Assembly: GCA_947495295.1 (NCBI GenBank) | Contig: CANLYJ010000007.1 | Location: forward strand, 54,989 to 118,988 | Source: an uncultured Paracoccaceae bacterium | GTDB lineage: Bacteria > Pseudomonadota > Alphaproteobacteria > Rhodobacterales > Rhodobacteraceae | DNA length: 64,000 nucleotides | Direction of reading: 5' to 3' | Shown: positions 45,968 to 56,163 of the stretch, piece by piece | Layout: each line of letters opens with the position of its first letter | Numbering within the stretch: position 1 is the stretch's first letter | The notes under the pieces: generated by a model | What the model saw: the letters and a program-made list of their open reading frames with translations, nothing else | Database searches by the model: none | What the model was told of the DNA's origin: nothing | Program-made: the position numbers and the translations under genes

Positions 45968-47760
45968 AACTTCCTGTTGATCTTCGTGTTCTGCGGACCG
46001 GCGGTGCGCGCAACCGCGGTGCCGCGCAAGATCGCATCAATATTTGCCGGGGTCACAGGCGGGATGGGATCACCGCTGGCGAACCTTCGGGCCAACGCCC
46101 GTGTGACCTGCGGGGCCGACATGCTGGTACCCGACACAGCCTGACGGCTGCCCGATAAGGACCCCATGGTCACAACACCCGGCCTGATCCGGCCACGGTC
46201 CGCCGGGGCGGTTGTGTCACCGGTCATGGGACGCGCAAGGCCAGCAGCACCCAGACCCGAATAGACGACAATCTCTCTCTCATCTTCGTCCAGATCATCA
46301 TCCTCATCGCCATAAGTACCACCAACCCGAAGCTGAAGCCCGCCACAGGCAAAGGCATTGACAGTCCCTTCGCGGCGGATAACGGATCCAGAGCCCGATG
46401 GATCAAGGGCAAGGATGTCACCATCGGGGCCATGGCTTTGATAAAGCATGTCACGAAATTTGGACTGGCGCCCGCCCGATCGGAACCGACGAATGGAATC
46501 GTCGCGTTGGATATAGGCATCCACCACGGCATCCTCCCCCAACGACACGGACATCTGGAAATGGCCCGGCTGAATATAGGGGTCACCAGATTGCGCAGGC
46601 ACGGTCGGATACATGGCAAGGGTGATCACCTCACGACCACCAGTTCCAATTTCGCGATATTGCAGATAGGCACGACCGACCGGGGCATCGCCGTTCTGCA
46701 ATTCCTCGAATGCGCCATGAGCGGCAAAGCCGGTGGTTGCCGGCGCATCTGGCCGCCGGGAAATCGACAACTGCATGCATTGCGCAGGCGGGTTCGTATC
46801 ATCACGCCAAGGCCCCCAGAATTCCAGAAAACTGGGGGTTCTATCATCCGGTTTTGCTTCCCAAGTCACCTGATCATCAGTGGCGGTATCAAGAACCGCA
46901 TGAGTTTGCGACTGTCGGTGATTGCCCATCGGCAGGACAAAATGCACCGGCCCGATATCGGTGATCCCGGCTTGCGTAACCGCATCCTGAAAACGTTCAA
47001 CCAGACTGCTGCCATCCTTGGCACCGGCCAAAATCCCGTAACTGATGTTAATGATCAAAGGCAGACGGACAGGCACCCCGTCACCGCGGACCTTTTCGAT
47101 CCAGCGACATAAACGGCGGGTGCGCCGCACCAGATACAAGATCGCTGTCAGGATGTAGAACGGGGCAAAGGTGCCCAACGTATCGCGCGTCACCTCTGGC
47201 GGCAGGCTGACAGCCATGACCGGAAAGTTGCGTGCATCAGGATCAGACGGGGCAAAGCCCGCTGCAAGATCCGTCACTGCCGCCCCATGATTGCCAAAGA
47301 ACGCACCACTTTGAACGGATCCGCGCGAAAAATCAATCACGCCCGCCTTGCGATATATCGCTTCTTCATCCGCCAGATCACCGGCAGCCAAATCGGCCAG
47401 CATGCTGGAAATCTGTGCGCCGCGCAGCTCTGTCCCATGGGGTAGATCGGCACCAATGCGTGGATCAACCGCATCAGCGACAACCCCGTCCTGCATCCAG
47501 ATCGCAGCCATGCGGCTATCAAGATTGTTAACCGTAAGCCGTTGATTGGCAAAGGGAACGGTATCGTCAATCACCCCGATCACCGCCGCCCGCGCCGGAT
47601 CAGGCGGCAAGGCGCCTGGCGACAGAAACTGCAAGTCGGGATCATCCTCCAGGGATTCATCGTATGGTTCTATGTTCAGCCGGATGGTATCCGCCTGCGC
47701 AAATTCATCTAAGTTCTGTAGAAGACCGGAAAAGGCACTGAGGGTTTCAAGAGCAATCAT
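45964..47760 (-). CDS. S8-family (subtilisin-like) serine peptidase
   Basis: GVIDDTVPFANQRL (Asp), PHGTELRGAQ (His), GTSMSAPQVTRALA (Ser). Confidence 0.85.
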   Translation of the reverse strand: MIALETLSAFSGLLQNLDEFAQADTIRLNIEPYDESLEDDPDLQFLSPGALPPDPARAAVIGVIDDTVPFANQRLTVNNLDSRMAAIWMQDGVVADAVDPRIGADLPHGTELRGAQISSMLADLAAGDLADEEAIYRKAGVIDFSRGSVQSGAFFGNHGAAVTDLAAGFAPSDPDARNFPVMAVSLPPEVTRDTLGTFAPFYILTAILYLVRRTRRLCRWIEKVRGDGVPVRLPLIINISYGILAGAKDGSSLVERFQDAVTQAGITDIGPVHFVLPMGNHRQSQTHAVLDTATDDQVTWEAKPDDRTPSFLEFWGPWRDDTNPPAQCMQLSISRRPDAPATTGFAAHGAFEELQNGDAPVGRAYLQYREIGTGGREVITLAMYPTVPAQSGDPYIQPGHFQMSVSLGEDAVVDAYIQRDDSIRRFRSGGRQSKFRDMLYQSHGPDGDILALDPSGSGSVIRREGTVNAFACGGLQLRVGGTYGDEDDDLDEDEREIVVYSGLGAAGLARPMTGDTTAPADRGRIRPGVVTMGSLSGSRQAVSGTSMSAPQVTRALARRFASGDPIPPVTPANIDAILRGTAVARTAGPQNTKINRKF

Positions 47761-47951
47761 TTTTCAAACGCCCTCTGAATAAGGTCCTCAACGCTGACAT
47801 TCACCGATTTGGCTACCTCGACCACGCTGCGCTTTTTGACGTCATCAACCAGTTCGCGCTGATCAAGCCAGAAATGCGCGTAAGGCGATGAATCGTTTTC
47901 AAATGTGGCGGCTTCGGGCTGGTTGGGTTTTGTCCATTTCAGCTCCATCTC
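47757..47951 (-). CDS. Small hypothetical protein
   Basis: MELKWTKPNQPEAATFENDSSPYAHFWLDQRELVDDVKKRSVVEVAKSVNVSVEDLIQRAFEK; overlaps both neighbours. Confidence 0.55.
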   Translation of the reverse strand, partial: EMELKWTKPNQPEAATFENDSSPYAHFWLDQRELVDDVKKRSVVEVAKSVNVSVEDLIQRAFEK

Positions 47952-49099
47952 AGACCCCACTCTGTTTCGGCCTGCTGCCACAACCAACCCAACAAAGGGG
48001 CAGGTTGCACAGCAACCGTATCGCCGGTCGTCATTGCAAGATCTTCGGCGGGCAGCGCAGGGGCTGGGTCAAGCAGCTTGTTCAACTCCTCGAAATGGAA
48101 GTCACGCGCATCGCCATTTTCGTGATAGCGATCACCGTGGAACGTGCGGGAAGTCGCGGTTTGCGCCCCGGCACGGGCCCGCGCCACCAGATACTGGCCC
48201 AGCGTGATCCCCAAAATTGCACCAGCCGCACTGTCCGACGGGAAATGAACACCCGCAACAGTGCGGTTAATCGCAATACGTGACGCCATGCGGTAAAGCT
48301 GGCTCTCTGGCTTGACGGCCGCGCCACCCGGACCAGCGATCAACTCGCTCAGCATCGTTGCCACCATAAAGGCCTGTGTGGCGTGGCCGCTGGGGAACGT
48401 ACCGTGATCCGGGGTCTGGATCATGGGCTGCAACTGCTGGGCAAACGCGATAGGACGCGGACAGCCAAGCGCCAGCTTCATCTGCTGCGACACGACCGTG
48501 GCCAGATCCAGCCCTGTATTCAGCAAGGTGAGCAACCATTTCGTCCGCTGCGGCTGCAGATAGACGATGGACCCAAAGAACGACAGAACGTCGGTCAGTT
48601 GGGTATGCACCTCGGCCAATCGGTCACCACGCAAATCGGCGTAATTGGCGACCAGCGACAGGTCCCGTTCAAAGTCAGTGTCGGATGGCCGGTTCAGGGT
48701 GACCAGTGGGGCGAATGTCGTCTGTAAATTATCCCCTGCGGCTGCGACTGCGGACCGGGCGAAGACTGTCGTGCTTGCCGGTACGGTCTCGGCCGGGGAA
48801 TAGGCCAGATCGCTCAACAGTTCCAAGCTGATGGCGGCCGCACGATGCGATGGGGAAAGACGAGAAAAGCGCTCGGCAGGATCAAGTGGCGCGACCACAC
48901 CTAACTGGCCAGTCACAACCTCGGCGCCGACAATACTATCGCGAGCACGGGCCAAAGCCGTCGACAAAAGCGGCGACGCGCGGCCACCGGCATGCGCGCC
49001 ACCACGACGTTCCGCATTCTCCGCGTTCTCGGCGTTTTCCGCATTCTCAGCGTTTTCTGCGTTTTCGGCATTTAAAAAAGACAAATGTGTTCTCCTCAA
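47939..49099 (-). CDS. PAP2/vanadium haloperoxidase-family protein with NAE repeats
   Basis: KLALGCPRP...FPSGHATQAF...RIAINRTVAGVHFPSD; N-terminal NAENAENAENAENAENAENAE. Confidence 0.85.
   Translation of the reverse strand: MRRTHLSFLNAENAENAENAENAENAENAERRGGAHAGGRASPLLSTALARARDSIVGAEVVTGQLGVVAPLDPAERFSRLSPSHRAAAISLELLSDLAYSPAETVPASTTVFARSAVAAAGDNLQTTFAPLVTLNRPSDTDFERDLSLVANYADLRGDRLAEVHTQLTDVLSFFGSIVYLQPQRTKWLLTLLNTGLDLATVVSQQMKLALGCPRPIAFAQQLQPMIQTPDHGTFPSGHATQAFMVATMLSELIAGPGGAAVKPESQLYRMASRIAINRTVAGVHFPSDSAAGAILGITLGQYLVARARAGAQTATSRTFHGDRYHENGDARDFHFEELNKLLDPAPALPAEDLAMTTGDTVAVQPAPLLGWLWQQAETEWGLRWS
49010..49080. repeat. 9-bp tandem coding repeat (NAE codons)
   Basis: ttctccgcgttctcggcgttttccgcattctcagcg... 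encodes (NAE)n on minus strand. Confidence 0.85.
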
Positions 49100-49228
49100 A
49101 TAGACTTATTGTAAAATCAAAACCGGACAAATGACGTCCAATATGAAAGAAGTGTAGGTTCGGTGTGTCTGTTGATGCAAATGTTTATTCCCACGGGGTA
49201 ACAGGCAAGCAGCAGCATCTAGAATGCC

Positions 49229-50797
49229 ATGAAGAGAATTACACTCCATCTCGCCGGTCCTGTTACTGTCGCCGGACCCAGCCTGCAGGACCTAACCCCG
49301 GCCAGCATGAAAAGTCGGGGGGTGCTGGCGCTATTGGGCACGTCGCATCACCTGCGGGCAAGTCGAGCCAAACTCCAAGACAAACTCTGGAGCCAAAGGG
49401 GCGCTGATCAGGGTGCTGCCAGCCTCAGGCAGGCATTAACCGAAATCCGGCGCAGTTTTGGCAATTACCGCAATGCTGTTTTGTCGGGTTCGGGTTGGGC
49501 AGCACTTGACCCCGAGCAAGTTGGAGTCGCGCTCAGTCCGGATCCGGCGCGCGTGAACCCAGATCTGGTTGAGTTCGCCGAAGACCTGGACATTCGCGAT
49601 CCCGAATTCGAGGATTGGATACGCGAACAGCGCCAGTATTTTGCAGCGAAATGGCGCAAGCAGGGAGCACCTGCAACGCTACACGCTCAACCGACGCATC
49701 TTGCGCTGATCATCGTAAAAACGCTGCCGAGCGATTCTCATATATCGGCCTTGGCCGATATGATATTGCGTGACGGTGCAGAACGCGCAGCGTCTTTTGT
49801 GCCGGCACATATCTTTGAAGACAATGCCGCTTTCGATGATCACCCGCACGCCCTGAAATTATCCTGTCAGGCGGTCGGCAGTCGGCAACATGCCAGCCTT
49901 CAGTTCACCGTGACCCGCAGCGGTACACAACAACAAATCTGGAACCGCTCAGTTACCGGATCGCTGGATTCGCTGACACCTCAATTTGACACCCTTTCCG
50001 GCGCATTGACACTTGCGATATTAAACGCGGGTTGGGGCACACCCGCGGATGACCCATATGATAACATCCTGTCTTTGCGCGATGTTTTCAGTTTTTCTCA
50101 TGATCGACTGCTCAAGGCGGAATTCCTGCTGGACCGCAATGACAGCGACAAAGACGAAGCAATCAGGCTCGCGTTGCGGGCCTATATTCGCAATACCATG
50201 CTGCTTGAACGGTTTGCGGACGACCCGTTTGAGATGCTGGCCGAAGCGACCGAATTTGCAACACGCGCGATGGAACTGGACCCGCAGAATGCGGTCGCGC
50301 TCTCAGTTGCCTCAATGATTGCTTGTCGCAATCGTAACGTCGATCTCGCACTTGATCTGGCCCAGCAGGCGGAGCAGGCCGACGCAAACAACCCGCTATC
50401 GCGCTATAGTCTTTCATCGGCGTTGACCGAGGCCGGCGATGATGAGCGCGCATTTCAAGAAGCGATCAAAGCCCGGGCCGGACCCATCACTGCGCTCAGC
50501 CCGGCAACCTGGCTGATGCGCTGTGCGGTGACTGCAGTGCGCGCGCACCGGTTGGACGAAGCTTTGCGGTTTTCGAATATGGCACATGGGTATTCACCCA
50601 ATTACCGTCCCGCTTTGCGATTCATCGCAGCATTGGAATTTCGGCGAGGGAACGAACCCGCGACAGCCGATGCATTGCAGCGACTGCAACTGCTGGAACC
50701 TGATTTCTCGCTCAAGCTGATGGCCAGCGATACCTATCCAGTGGCCACATTGCGCACATCGGGCCTTCTGGAAGTAACGAAATCTGGCCTTTTTTAG
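49229..50797 (+). CDS. SARP/BTAD-like transcriptional regulator with TPR-like C-terminus
   Basis: MKRITLHLAGPVTVAGP...LQDKLWSQRGADQGAASLRQALTEIRRSF winged helix typical of SARP/OmpR-like activators. Confidence 0.75.
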   Translation: MKRITLHLAGPVTVAGPSLQDLTPASMKSRGVLALLGTSHHLRASRAKLQDKLWSQRGADQGAASLRQALTEIRRSFGNYRNAVLSGSGWAALDPEQVGVALSPDPARVNPDLVEFAEDLDIRDPEFEDWIREQRQYFAAKWRKQGAPATLHAQPTHLALIIVKTLPSDSHISALADMILRDGAERAASFVPAHIFEDNAAFDDHPHALKLSCQAVGSRQHASLQFTVTRSGTQQQIWNRSVTGSLDSLTPQFDTLSGALTLAILNAGWGTPADDPYDNILSLRDVFSFSHDRLLKAEFLLDRNDSDKDEAIRLALRAYIRNTMLLERFADDPFEMLAEATEFATRAMELDPQNAVALSVASMIACRNRNVDLALDLAQQAEQADANNPLSRYSLSSALTEAGDDERAFQEAIKARAGPITALSPATWLMRCAVTAVRAHRLDEALRFSNMAHGYSPNYRPALRFIAALEFRRGNEPATADALQRLQLLEPDFSLKLMASDTYPVATLRTSGLLEVTKSGLF

Positions 50798-50866
50798 CAG
50801 AAATTGTGAAATTCATATTTTTTTAACGTTTCCTTAGGGTCAATTTTCACGCTGCTTTCACAGCCG

Positions 50867-50947
50867 GGGTGCACAAAAGGGCACCAACGTTGGTTGGTAA
50901 GTCAACGGCGCCTTTCAGGAGCAACACCTGAACAGAGTCCCTTTTTT
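50867..50947 (+). ncRNA. Possible structured RNA or 3' UTR after the SARP-like gene
   Basis: Three small hairpins (GGTGC..GCACC, CGTTG..CAACG, TTCAGG..CCTGAA) followed by T6. Confidence 0.3.
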
Positions 50948-51148
50948 ATAGCTGGTTATTTTTCCCCGGCGTCGTTGGCTTCTCAACTTTCAGACGACCC
51001 TTCCAAAACAACTGCGCGTGGCACCATTTGTGGCACGCGCAGTCGTTGACACCCCTGCAATAAACTATGCCATCCCGACCCGTTGACCCGTTCCATCATT
51101 GATGGGTCTTCCGTCGTTGATAGCTGAAGGGCCTGATCGCCCCGAAGG

Positions 51149-51496
51149 TCAGCTTTCCAAAAGCCCCGCAGGCACAAAATCCGGGCGCACAAAATCAGCC
51201 GCCGGCCTGTCGGCGACCGCCGTCAACCATTTGAATTCAAAGACACGTTCATCATCTTCATCAACGGATGACACGACAAGGCACTGATACAAATGCTTGG
51301 GGCCATCATAGATATCAACATGTCCACGAAGCCGCTCTGACCCTTCCAGATCAAGGGCGAAACCATCGTCCCATAGCCGCCTGATCCGATGAACCTTCTC
51401 ACCGTCATGGACACATAAGCGGTCCTTGCGCTGCAGCGCGGCCTTGCGCGCCTCGTGTAACCCCTGACGCACAGCCTCAGGTAAAAACGTATACAT
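51149..51496 (-). CDS. Hypothetical protein
   Basis: Uninterrupted 115-aa ORF, VRQGLHEARKAALQRKDRLCVHDGEKVHRIRRLWDDGFALD. Confidence 0.6.
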   Translation of the reverse strand: MYTFLPEAVRQGLHEARKAALQRKDRLCVHDGEKVHRIRRLWDDGFALDLEGSERLRGHVDIYDGPKHLYQCLVVSSVDEDDERVFEFKWLTAVADRPAADFVRPDFVPAGLLES

Positions 51497-51585
51497 ACCA
51501 GTCCCCTCCAGACATACGTGAGGATGACCACACCAAGGTAAATATCAAGTAACAAAATCCGCCGCAGCGCGGAAAAACCTTCGTT

Positions 51586-52353
51586 TTAAGCCTTCACGCG
51601 TGGTCGCAACACATGCGGACGGGCTGCATCATAAAGCGCCGAATCAGGAAATCCGTGCGAATCAGCCAAGGCAGGCCCGACAAGAATCAGCGCGGTTCGG
51701 GTAATTTTGGCCGCCCTGACCTTCTCGCGGATATCCGTCAACGTGCCACGAATGATCAATTGATCAGGCCAACCCACGCGATAGATCACGGCCAACGGGC
51801 AGTCAGCTCCATAAAATGGCGCTAATTGGCGCTCAATCTCACGCAGGGCACGAATACCCAGGTGGATGGCCAATGTGGCCCCAGTACGGGCAAAATTCTC
51901 CAGCGTCTCGCCCTCCGGCATCCCGGTCGATTTCATCGACATCCGGGTTAGGATGATCGATTGCGCAACTTCCGGCACAGTCAATTCCGTCCCCAAGGCC
52001 GCTGCTGCTGCGGCATAAGCAGGCACACCAGGTATAATCTGATAGTCGATTCCATCCGCCTTCAACCGGCGAATCTGTTCCGCAATCGCACCATAAAGCG
52101 ATGGATCACCCGAATGGACCCGGGCGACGTCCTGCCCCTTGGCATGGGCGTCCAACATCACGCCATGTGTTTCATCCAGGGTCATCGGGGCGGTATCCAT
52201 CACCAACGAACCTTGTGGCGCACAGGCCACAACCTCAGCAGGCACCAAAGAACCCGCGTATAGACACACCGGACAAGCGCCAATTACCCGCGCTGCCTTC
52301 AAGGTCAGCAACTCCGGATCACCGGGACCCGCACCAATAAAGTAAACAGTCAT
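51586..52353 (-). CDS. cobM: Precorrin-4 C11-methyltransferase
   Basis: VYFIGAGPGDPELLTLKAARVI...VARVHSGDPSLYGAIAEQIRRL. Confidence 0.93.
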   Translation of the reverse strand: MTVYFIGAGPGDPELLTLKAARVIGACPVCLYAGSLVPAEVVACAPQGSLVMDTAPMTLDETHGVMLDAHAKGQDVARVHSGDPSLYGAIAEQIRRLKADGIDYQIIPGVPAYAAAAAALGTELTVPEVAQSIILTRMSMKSTGMPEGETLENFARTGATLAIHLGIRALREIERQLAPFYGADCPLAVIYRVGWPDQLIIRGTLTDIREKVRAAKITRTALILVGPALADSHGFPDSALYDAARPHVLRPRVKA

Positions 52354-52406
52354 CTAAGCTCCTCCGGGATGGCGGGTGGGGCGCATTTCGCGAAAGCGAA
52401 ACAGCG

Positions 52407-54227
52407 TCACCCCGCCAGATCCCCATCAATTTTGCGGGCATAACCACGCGGCGTATACATGCGCGGACCTTCACCCAGTTGGGCCAACTGCGAATGGGAC
52501 GACCCCACCAACACGACGGTCAGCATATCCACTTCATCCACTTCCAATTCATCCAGGCGGCGATATCGCACATGCTCCTCTTGTCGTCCCAAGGACGAGG
52601 CCAGCATCACTGGCGTCGCCCCCGGACGATGCTGCAGCAAGATATCCCGTGCCTCCGCCAACAAGGTCCGTCGCCGCATCGACACCGGGTTATAAAACGC
52701 GATCACAAAATCGCCCTCTGCCGCCGCCCGCAACCGCTTGAGAATATCCTCGCGCGGCGTCAGCAAATCCGACAGCGAAATCGCACAAAAATCATGCCCC
52801 AGCGGCGCGCCAGCCCGGGCTGCGGCTCCTTGCAATGCACTCACGCCGGGCGAACAAATCACCTCCACGCGGCGGGCTGCATCAGACACGCCCATCTGAT
52901 CTGGCCCGCGATCCAGCAGTTCAAAGACAAGTGCACCCATCGCGTAAATCCCGGCATCGCCCGAACAAACCAAGGCAACATTCATGCCCTTCCCCGCCTG
53001 CTCCAACGCATAACGACAGCGATCCTCCTCGCCGCCTAGGGGAAAATCGGACCGGGTCTTGCCCACGGCCAAAGGCCCCAACAGATCAATATAAAGACCA
53101 TAGCCGACCAGCTCATCTGCTTCAGCCACCAGCCGCGACACCTCAGGCGTGCGCCATGCCGCCTGCCCGGGGCCAATACCAACAACCGACAAACGTCCAC
53201 GGGCACGGCCCGCAAGGGCCATCAATGGGGTATCCGCACCGGCAATAGCACAGGTGGCATTCGCGGTTTTGCGCTTGGGCACACGCAAGGTCGCGCCCTC
53301 CCCCGCTTGCGCCAAAGCCGCCGCCTCGGAAACGCCATGCGTACCGACCTCGGTAAACACGACATCAGACGGATGGGCCAAGCGGGGGGTCTGGGCATCC
53401 AGCACAGGCGCTTCAAACACCCGCATCGGCAGACCCAGCTTTGCAGCAAGCGCGATAACTGCAGGCTCATCCGCCTTCAACGTCAAGGTATTCACCGAAT
53501 GGAGTGACGCAGCGCACAAACCAGCTTCAGCCAAGGCCTCATCGACGAGGACGGCCAACTCATCCACAGCACAGTCGCGCGCACAGCCAACGCCCAATGC
53601 GTAGCATTGCGGCGCAAACTGTATGTGATCAGGGCCAAGATCGGGCACCGGCGCAGCCGAACAGGTGATGCGCAAACCATCACCCTGGGGCAAACGATGC
53701 AACCAGTCTGCCGCCACCGCATCGGGACCCTGAACAGTAGCACCCGCACCAGATAACAGAATCGCCATTGCCTCTTTCGCGTCCCCGGGGTTCACCAATT
53801 GCCAACCTTCGGGCGGCGCATCCAAAGCCACGCCCAATGCCACGTCCCCCGCCGTCGTGACAGCTGCCACAGCGCCCAGCGCGTCTGAAATCTGTGCGGC
53901 CAACCGATTGGCACCCCGATGCCCACCCAACAGCGGCACCACCACCGCTCCGTCATCCGACACCGAAACCACAGAGGGTTCGGCAGTCTTGTCGGCCAAC
54001 AATGGGGCAACAGCGCGAATCAAGATGCCAGAGGCACAAACCCCAACAACCGGCACACCCGCAGCAAACAAATCACGCACGTGATCCAGTGCATTGGCAA
54101 AAAACGCATCGGCCTGGTCCACACGGCCCTCACGACCATGGACAAGGCACCCCAAAACGGCGGCCACGCGATGCGCCACGGGCTCACCAGATCGGGACAA
54201 TGCCAGAACAACAGGTTTCAAAGCCAT
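52407..54227 (-). CDS. cobJ: CbiG-CobJ fusion (cobalamin biosynthesis protein + precorrin-3B C17-methyltransferase)
   Basis: N-terminal GVPVVGVCASGILIRAVAPLL...PLLGGHRGANRLA (CbiG); C-terminal LSVVGIGPGQAAWRTPEVSRLVAEADELVGYGLYIDLL...CSGDAGIYAM (CobJ). Confidence 0.9.
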   Translation of the reverse strand: MALKPVVLALSRSGEPVAHRVAAVLGCLVHGREGRVDQADAFFANALDHVRDLFAAGVPVVGVCASGILIRAVAPLLADKTAEPSVVSVSDDGAVVVPLLGGHRGANRLAAQISDALGAVAAVTTAGDVALGVALDAPPEGWQLVNPGDAKEAMAILLSGAGATVQGPDAVAADWLHRLPQGDGLRITCSAAPVPDLGPDHIQFAPQCYALGVGCARDCAVDELAVLVDEALAEAGLCAASLHSVNTLTLKADEPAVIALAAKLGLPMRVFEAPVLDAQTPRLAHPSDVVFTEVGTHGVSEAAALAQAGEGATLRVPKRKTANATCAIAGADTPLMALAGRARGRLSVVGIGPGQAAWRTPEVSRLVAEADELVGYGLYIDLLGPLAVGKTRSDFPLGGEEDRCRYALEQAGKGMNVALVCSGDAGIYAMGALVFELLDRGPDQMGVSDAARRVEVICSPGVSALQGAAARAGAPLGHDFCAISLSDLLTPREDILKRLRAAAEGDFVIAFYNPVSMRRRTLLAEARDILLQHRPGATPVMLASSLGRQEEHVRYRRLDELEVDEVDMLTVVLVGSSHSQLAQLGEGPRMYTPRGYARKIDGDLAG

Positions 54228-55009
54228 GGATCGGCCCCTTTAGTCAGTAAAATCATCGAAAAATACGGGGCACCGACAGGTGCCTCCGACAACGGCAACA
54301 CAAGTTCCTCCGCGAGTGTCGCCCGCTCCACATAAACAGCTTGATCCGTCAGGCCCAAACCATCAATCACCATGCGGATCTTCGGCAAATGCCGCCCCAC
54401 CTTCATGATGACAACGCTTTCCGCACCATCAATCCGGGCACGCAGCTCATCCTCTGGCAAGGGCCCCGGCAACACCGTCAAACGCTCATTACGGGCGGCG
54501 AGCGGCATACCGGCCCGGGCAGCGCAAGCAGTGACCGAGGTCACACCCGGAACAACCTCGACACGGTAGCGATCCGACAGGCGGGCAAAAAGATACATGA
54601 ACGAACCGTAGAAAAACGGATCGCCCTCGCACAAACACACCACATCGCGGCCCTGATCCAGCACCATAGCGATCCGCACAGCACCATCATCATAGGCCGC
54701 TTGCGCCGGCGCACGGGCGACTGACATTGGCACATCCATGACAATCTCTTCCGCCTCCGGCGCAATCAGATCGGCGGCAATCGCCCGGGCAAAACTCTCG
54801 GCCCCTGCCAATGTCGGGTAGGCGACAACCGCAGCGCCTTCAATCAACCGCGCCGCGCGCAAGGTGATCAAATCCGGCGCGCCGGGGCCAAGGCCAACCC
54901 CATAGAGCACCCCCTGGGATGGTGGGTGTGGCGCATTGGCACCGCCAACAGCGTCACCCATCATCGCTTCACCAAACTCCACTGGGTCACCGGCATCAGC
55001 GGGCGCCAA
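54218..55009 (-). CDS. cobI: Precorrin-2 C20-methyltransferase
   Basis: LYGVGLGPGAPDLITLRAARLIEGAAVVAYPTLAG...CLCEGDPFFYGSFMYLFARL. Confidence 0.93.
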   Translation of the reverse strand: MAPADAGDPVEFGEAMMGDAVGGANAPHPPSQGVLYGVGLGPGAPDLITLRAARLIEGAAVVAYPTLAGAESFARAIAADLIAPEAEEIVMDVPMSVARAPAQAAYDDGAVRIAMVLDQGRDVVCLCEGDPFFYGSFMYLFARLSDRYRVEVVPGVTSVTACAARAGMPLAARNERLTVLPGPLPEDELRARIDGAESVVIMKVGRHLPKIRMVIDGLGLTDQAVYVERATLAEELVLPLSEAPVGAPYFSMILLTKGADPWL

Positions 55010-56163
55010 CCGTTCAACCGACCCACAGGTTCCGCACGATGCACCGACAATTTCACCAGATCACCACCGTATTTCTTATGGAGCGCAATCAGCTCCGCTT
55101 CGCTTTCCAATGTCACCGCATTGGCCACCATCCGGCCCAAAGGGCGCAGCGCGGCCCAGGCCGCCTCAAACGTCTCACGACTCAGACCGCCGCCAATGAA
55201 AATCGCATCCGGGGCATCCAGTCCCACAAGCGCATCAGGCACCTCACCATCAATCAATGCCAGCTTTGGCACGCCCAGCGCCAGCGCATTCGCCGCCGCC
55301 ATGGCGCGCCTGTCAGCACGCGGTTCAATCCCAACCGCGCGGGCATATCGCGCCGCCCGCATCCATTCGATCGCCACCGATCCACAACCACAGCCAATAT
55401 CCCACAACAACGCGCCACGCATGGGCATCAACTTGGCGACGGTGGCGGCACGCACCTCCTGCTTGGTCATGGTGCCATCGGACTGAAACAGATCATCGGC
55501 TAATCCGGGCACACGCGGCAGCAACGCGGCATCAGGGGCGGCAACACATTCAACAGCTAAAGTATTAAACGCAGGCACCACATGGTCCCAGCTGTCTGCG
55601 ATACCATCAAAACGGGCCTCATCCTTGCCACCCATGGCGGCCAGCACGGTCATCCGCGATCCACCAAATCCACGCTCTGTCAGGAAACGGGCAATCTGTG
55701 CAGGCGTCTCTTCGCCCGTCGTCAAGACCAGCAAACGCACATCCGGCTGGATAAAAGCTATCATCTGCTCAACCGGTCGACCATGTACGGTCAGGGTTTC
55801 CACATCCGGCAGGGACCAGCCCATCCGGGCCGATGCCAGCTGAAACGCAGATAACTGCGGGTGATAGGTGATCTCGGCAGGGTCAATCGCCCGGCCAATC
55901 TTGGCCCCGACCGAGTACCAAAGCGGATCACCAGTGGCGAGCACGACAACACGCCGCCCGCGCAAACCGTCTATCGTTGTAATCAATGCATCAAACGGAT
56001 GCGGCCAGGCCATACGCTCTGCGGTCAGATTGTCCGCCAGGTTATGGTGACGCTCACCCCCGATGATGATCTCGGCCGCCTCAACCACAGCACGGGTCGC
56101 AGGCAACAACCCGTCCATGCCGTCTTCGCCGATACCGACAATATGCAGCCAGGGATCAGACAT
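54961..56163 (-). CDS. cobL: Precorrin-6Y C5,15-methyltransferase (decarboxylating)
   Basis: WLHIVGIGEDGMDGLLPATRAVVEAAEIIIGGERH; C-terminal LLWDIGCGCGSVAIEWMR methyltransferase. Confidence 0.93.
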   Translation of the reverse strand: MSDPWLHIVGIGEDGMDGLLPATRAVVEAAEIIIGGERHHNLADNLTAERMAWPHPFDALITTIDGLRGRRVVVLATGDPLWYSVGAKIGRAIDPAEITYHPQLSAFQLASARMGWSLPDVETLTVHGRPVEQMIAFIQPDVRLLVLTTGEETPAQIARFLTERGFGGSRMTVLAAMGGKDEARFDGIADSWDHVVPAFNTLAVECVAAPDAALLPRVPGLADDLFQSDGTMTKQEVRAATVAKLMPMRGALLWDIGCGCGSVAIEWMRAARYARAVGIEPRADRRAMAAANALALGVPKLALIDGEVPDALVGLDAPDAIFIGGGLSRETFEAAWAALRPLGRMVANAVTLESEAELIALHKKYGGDLVKLSVHRAEPVGRLNGWRPLMPVTQWSLVKR

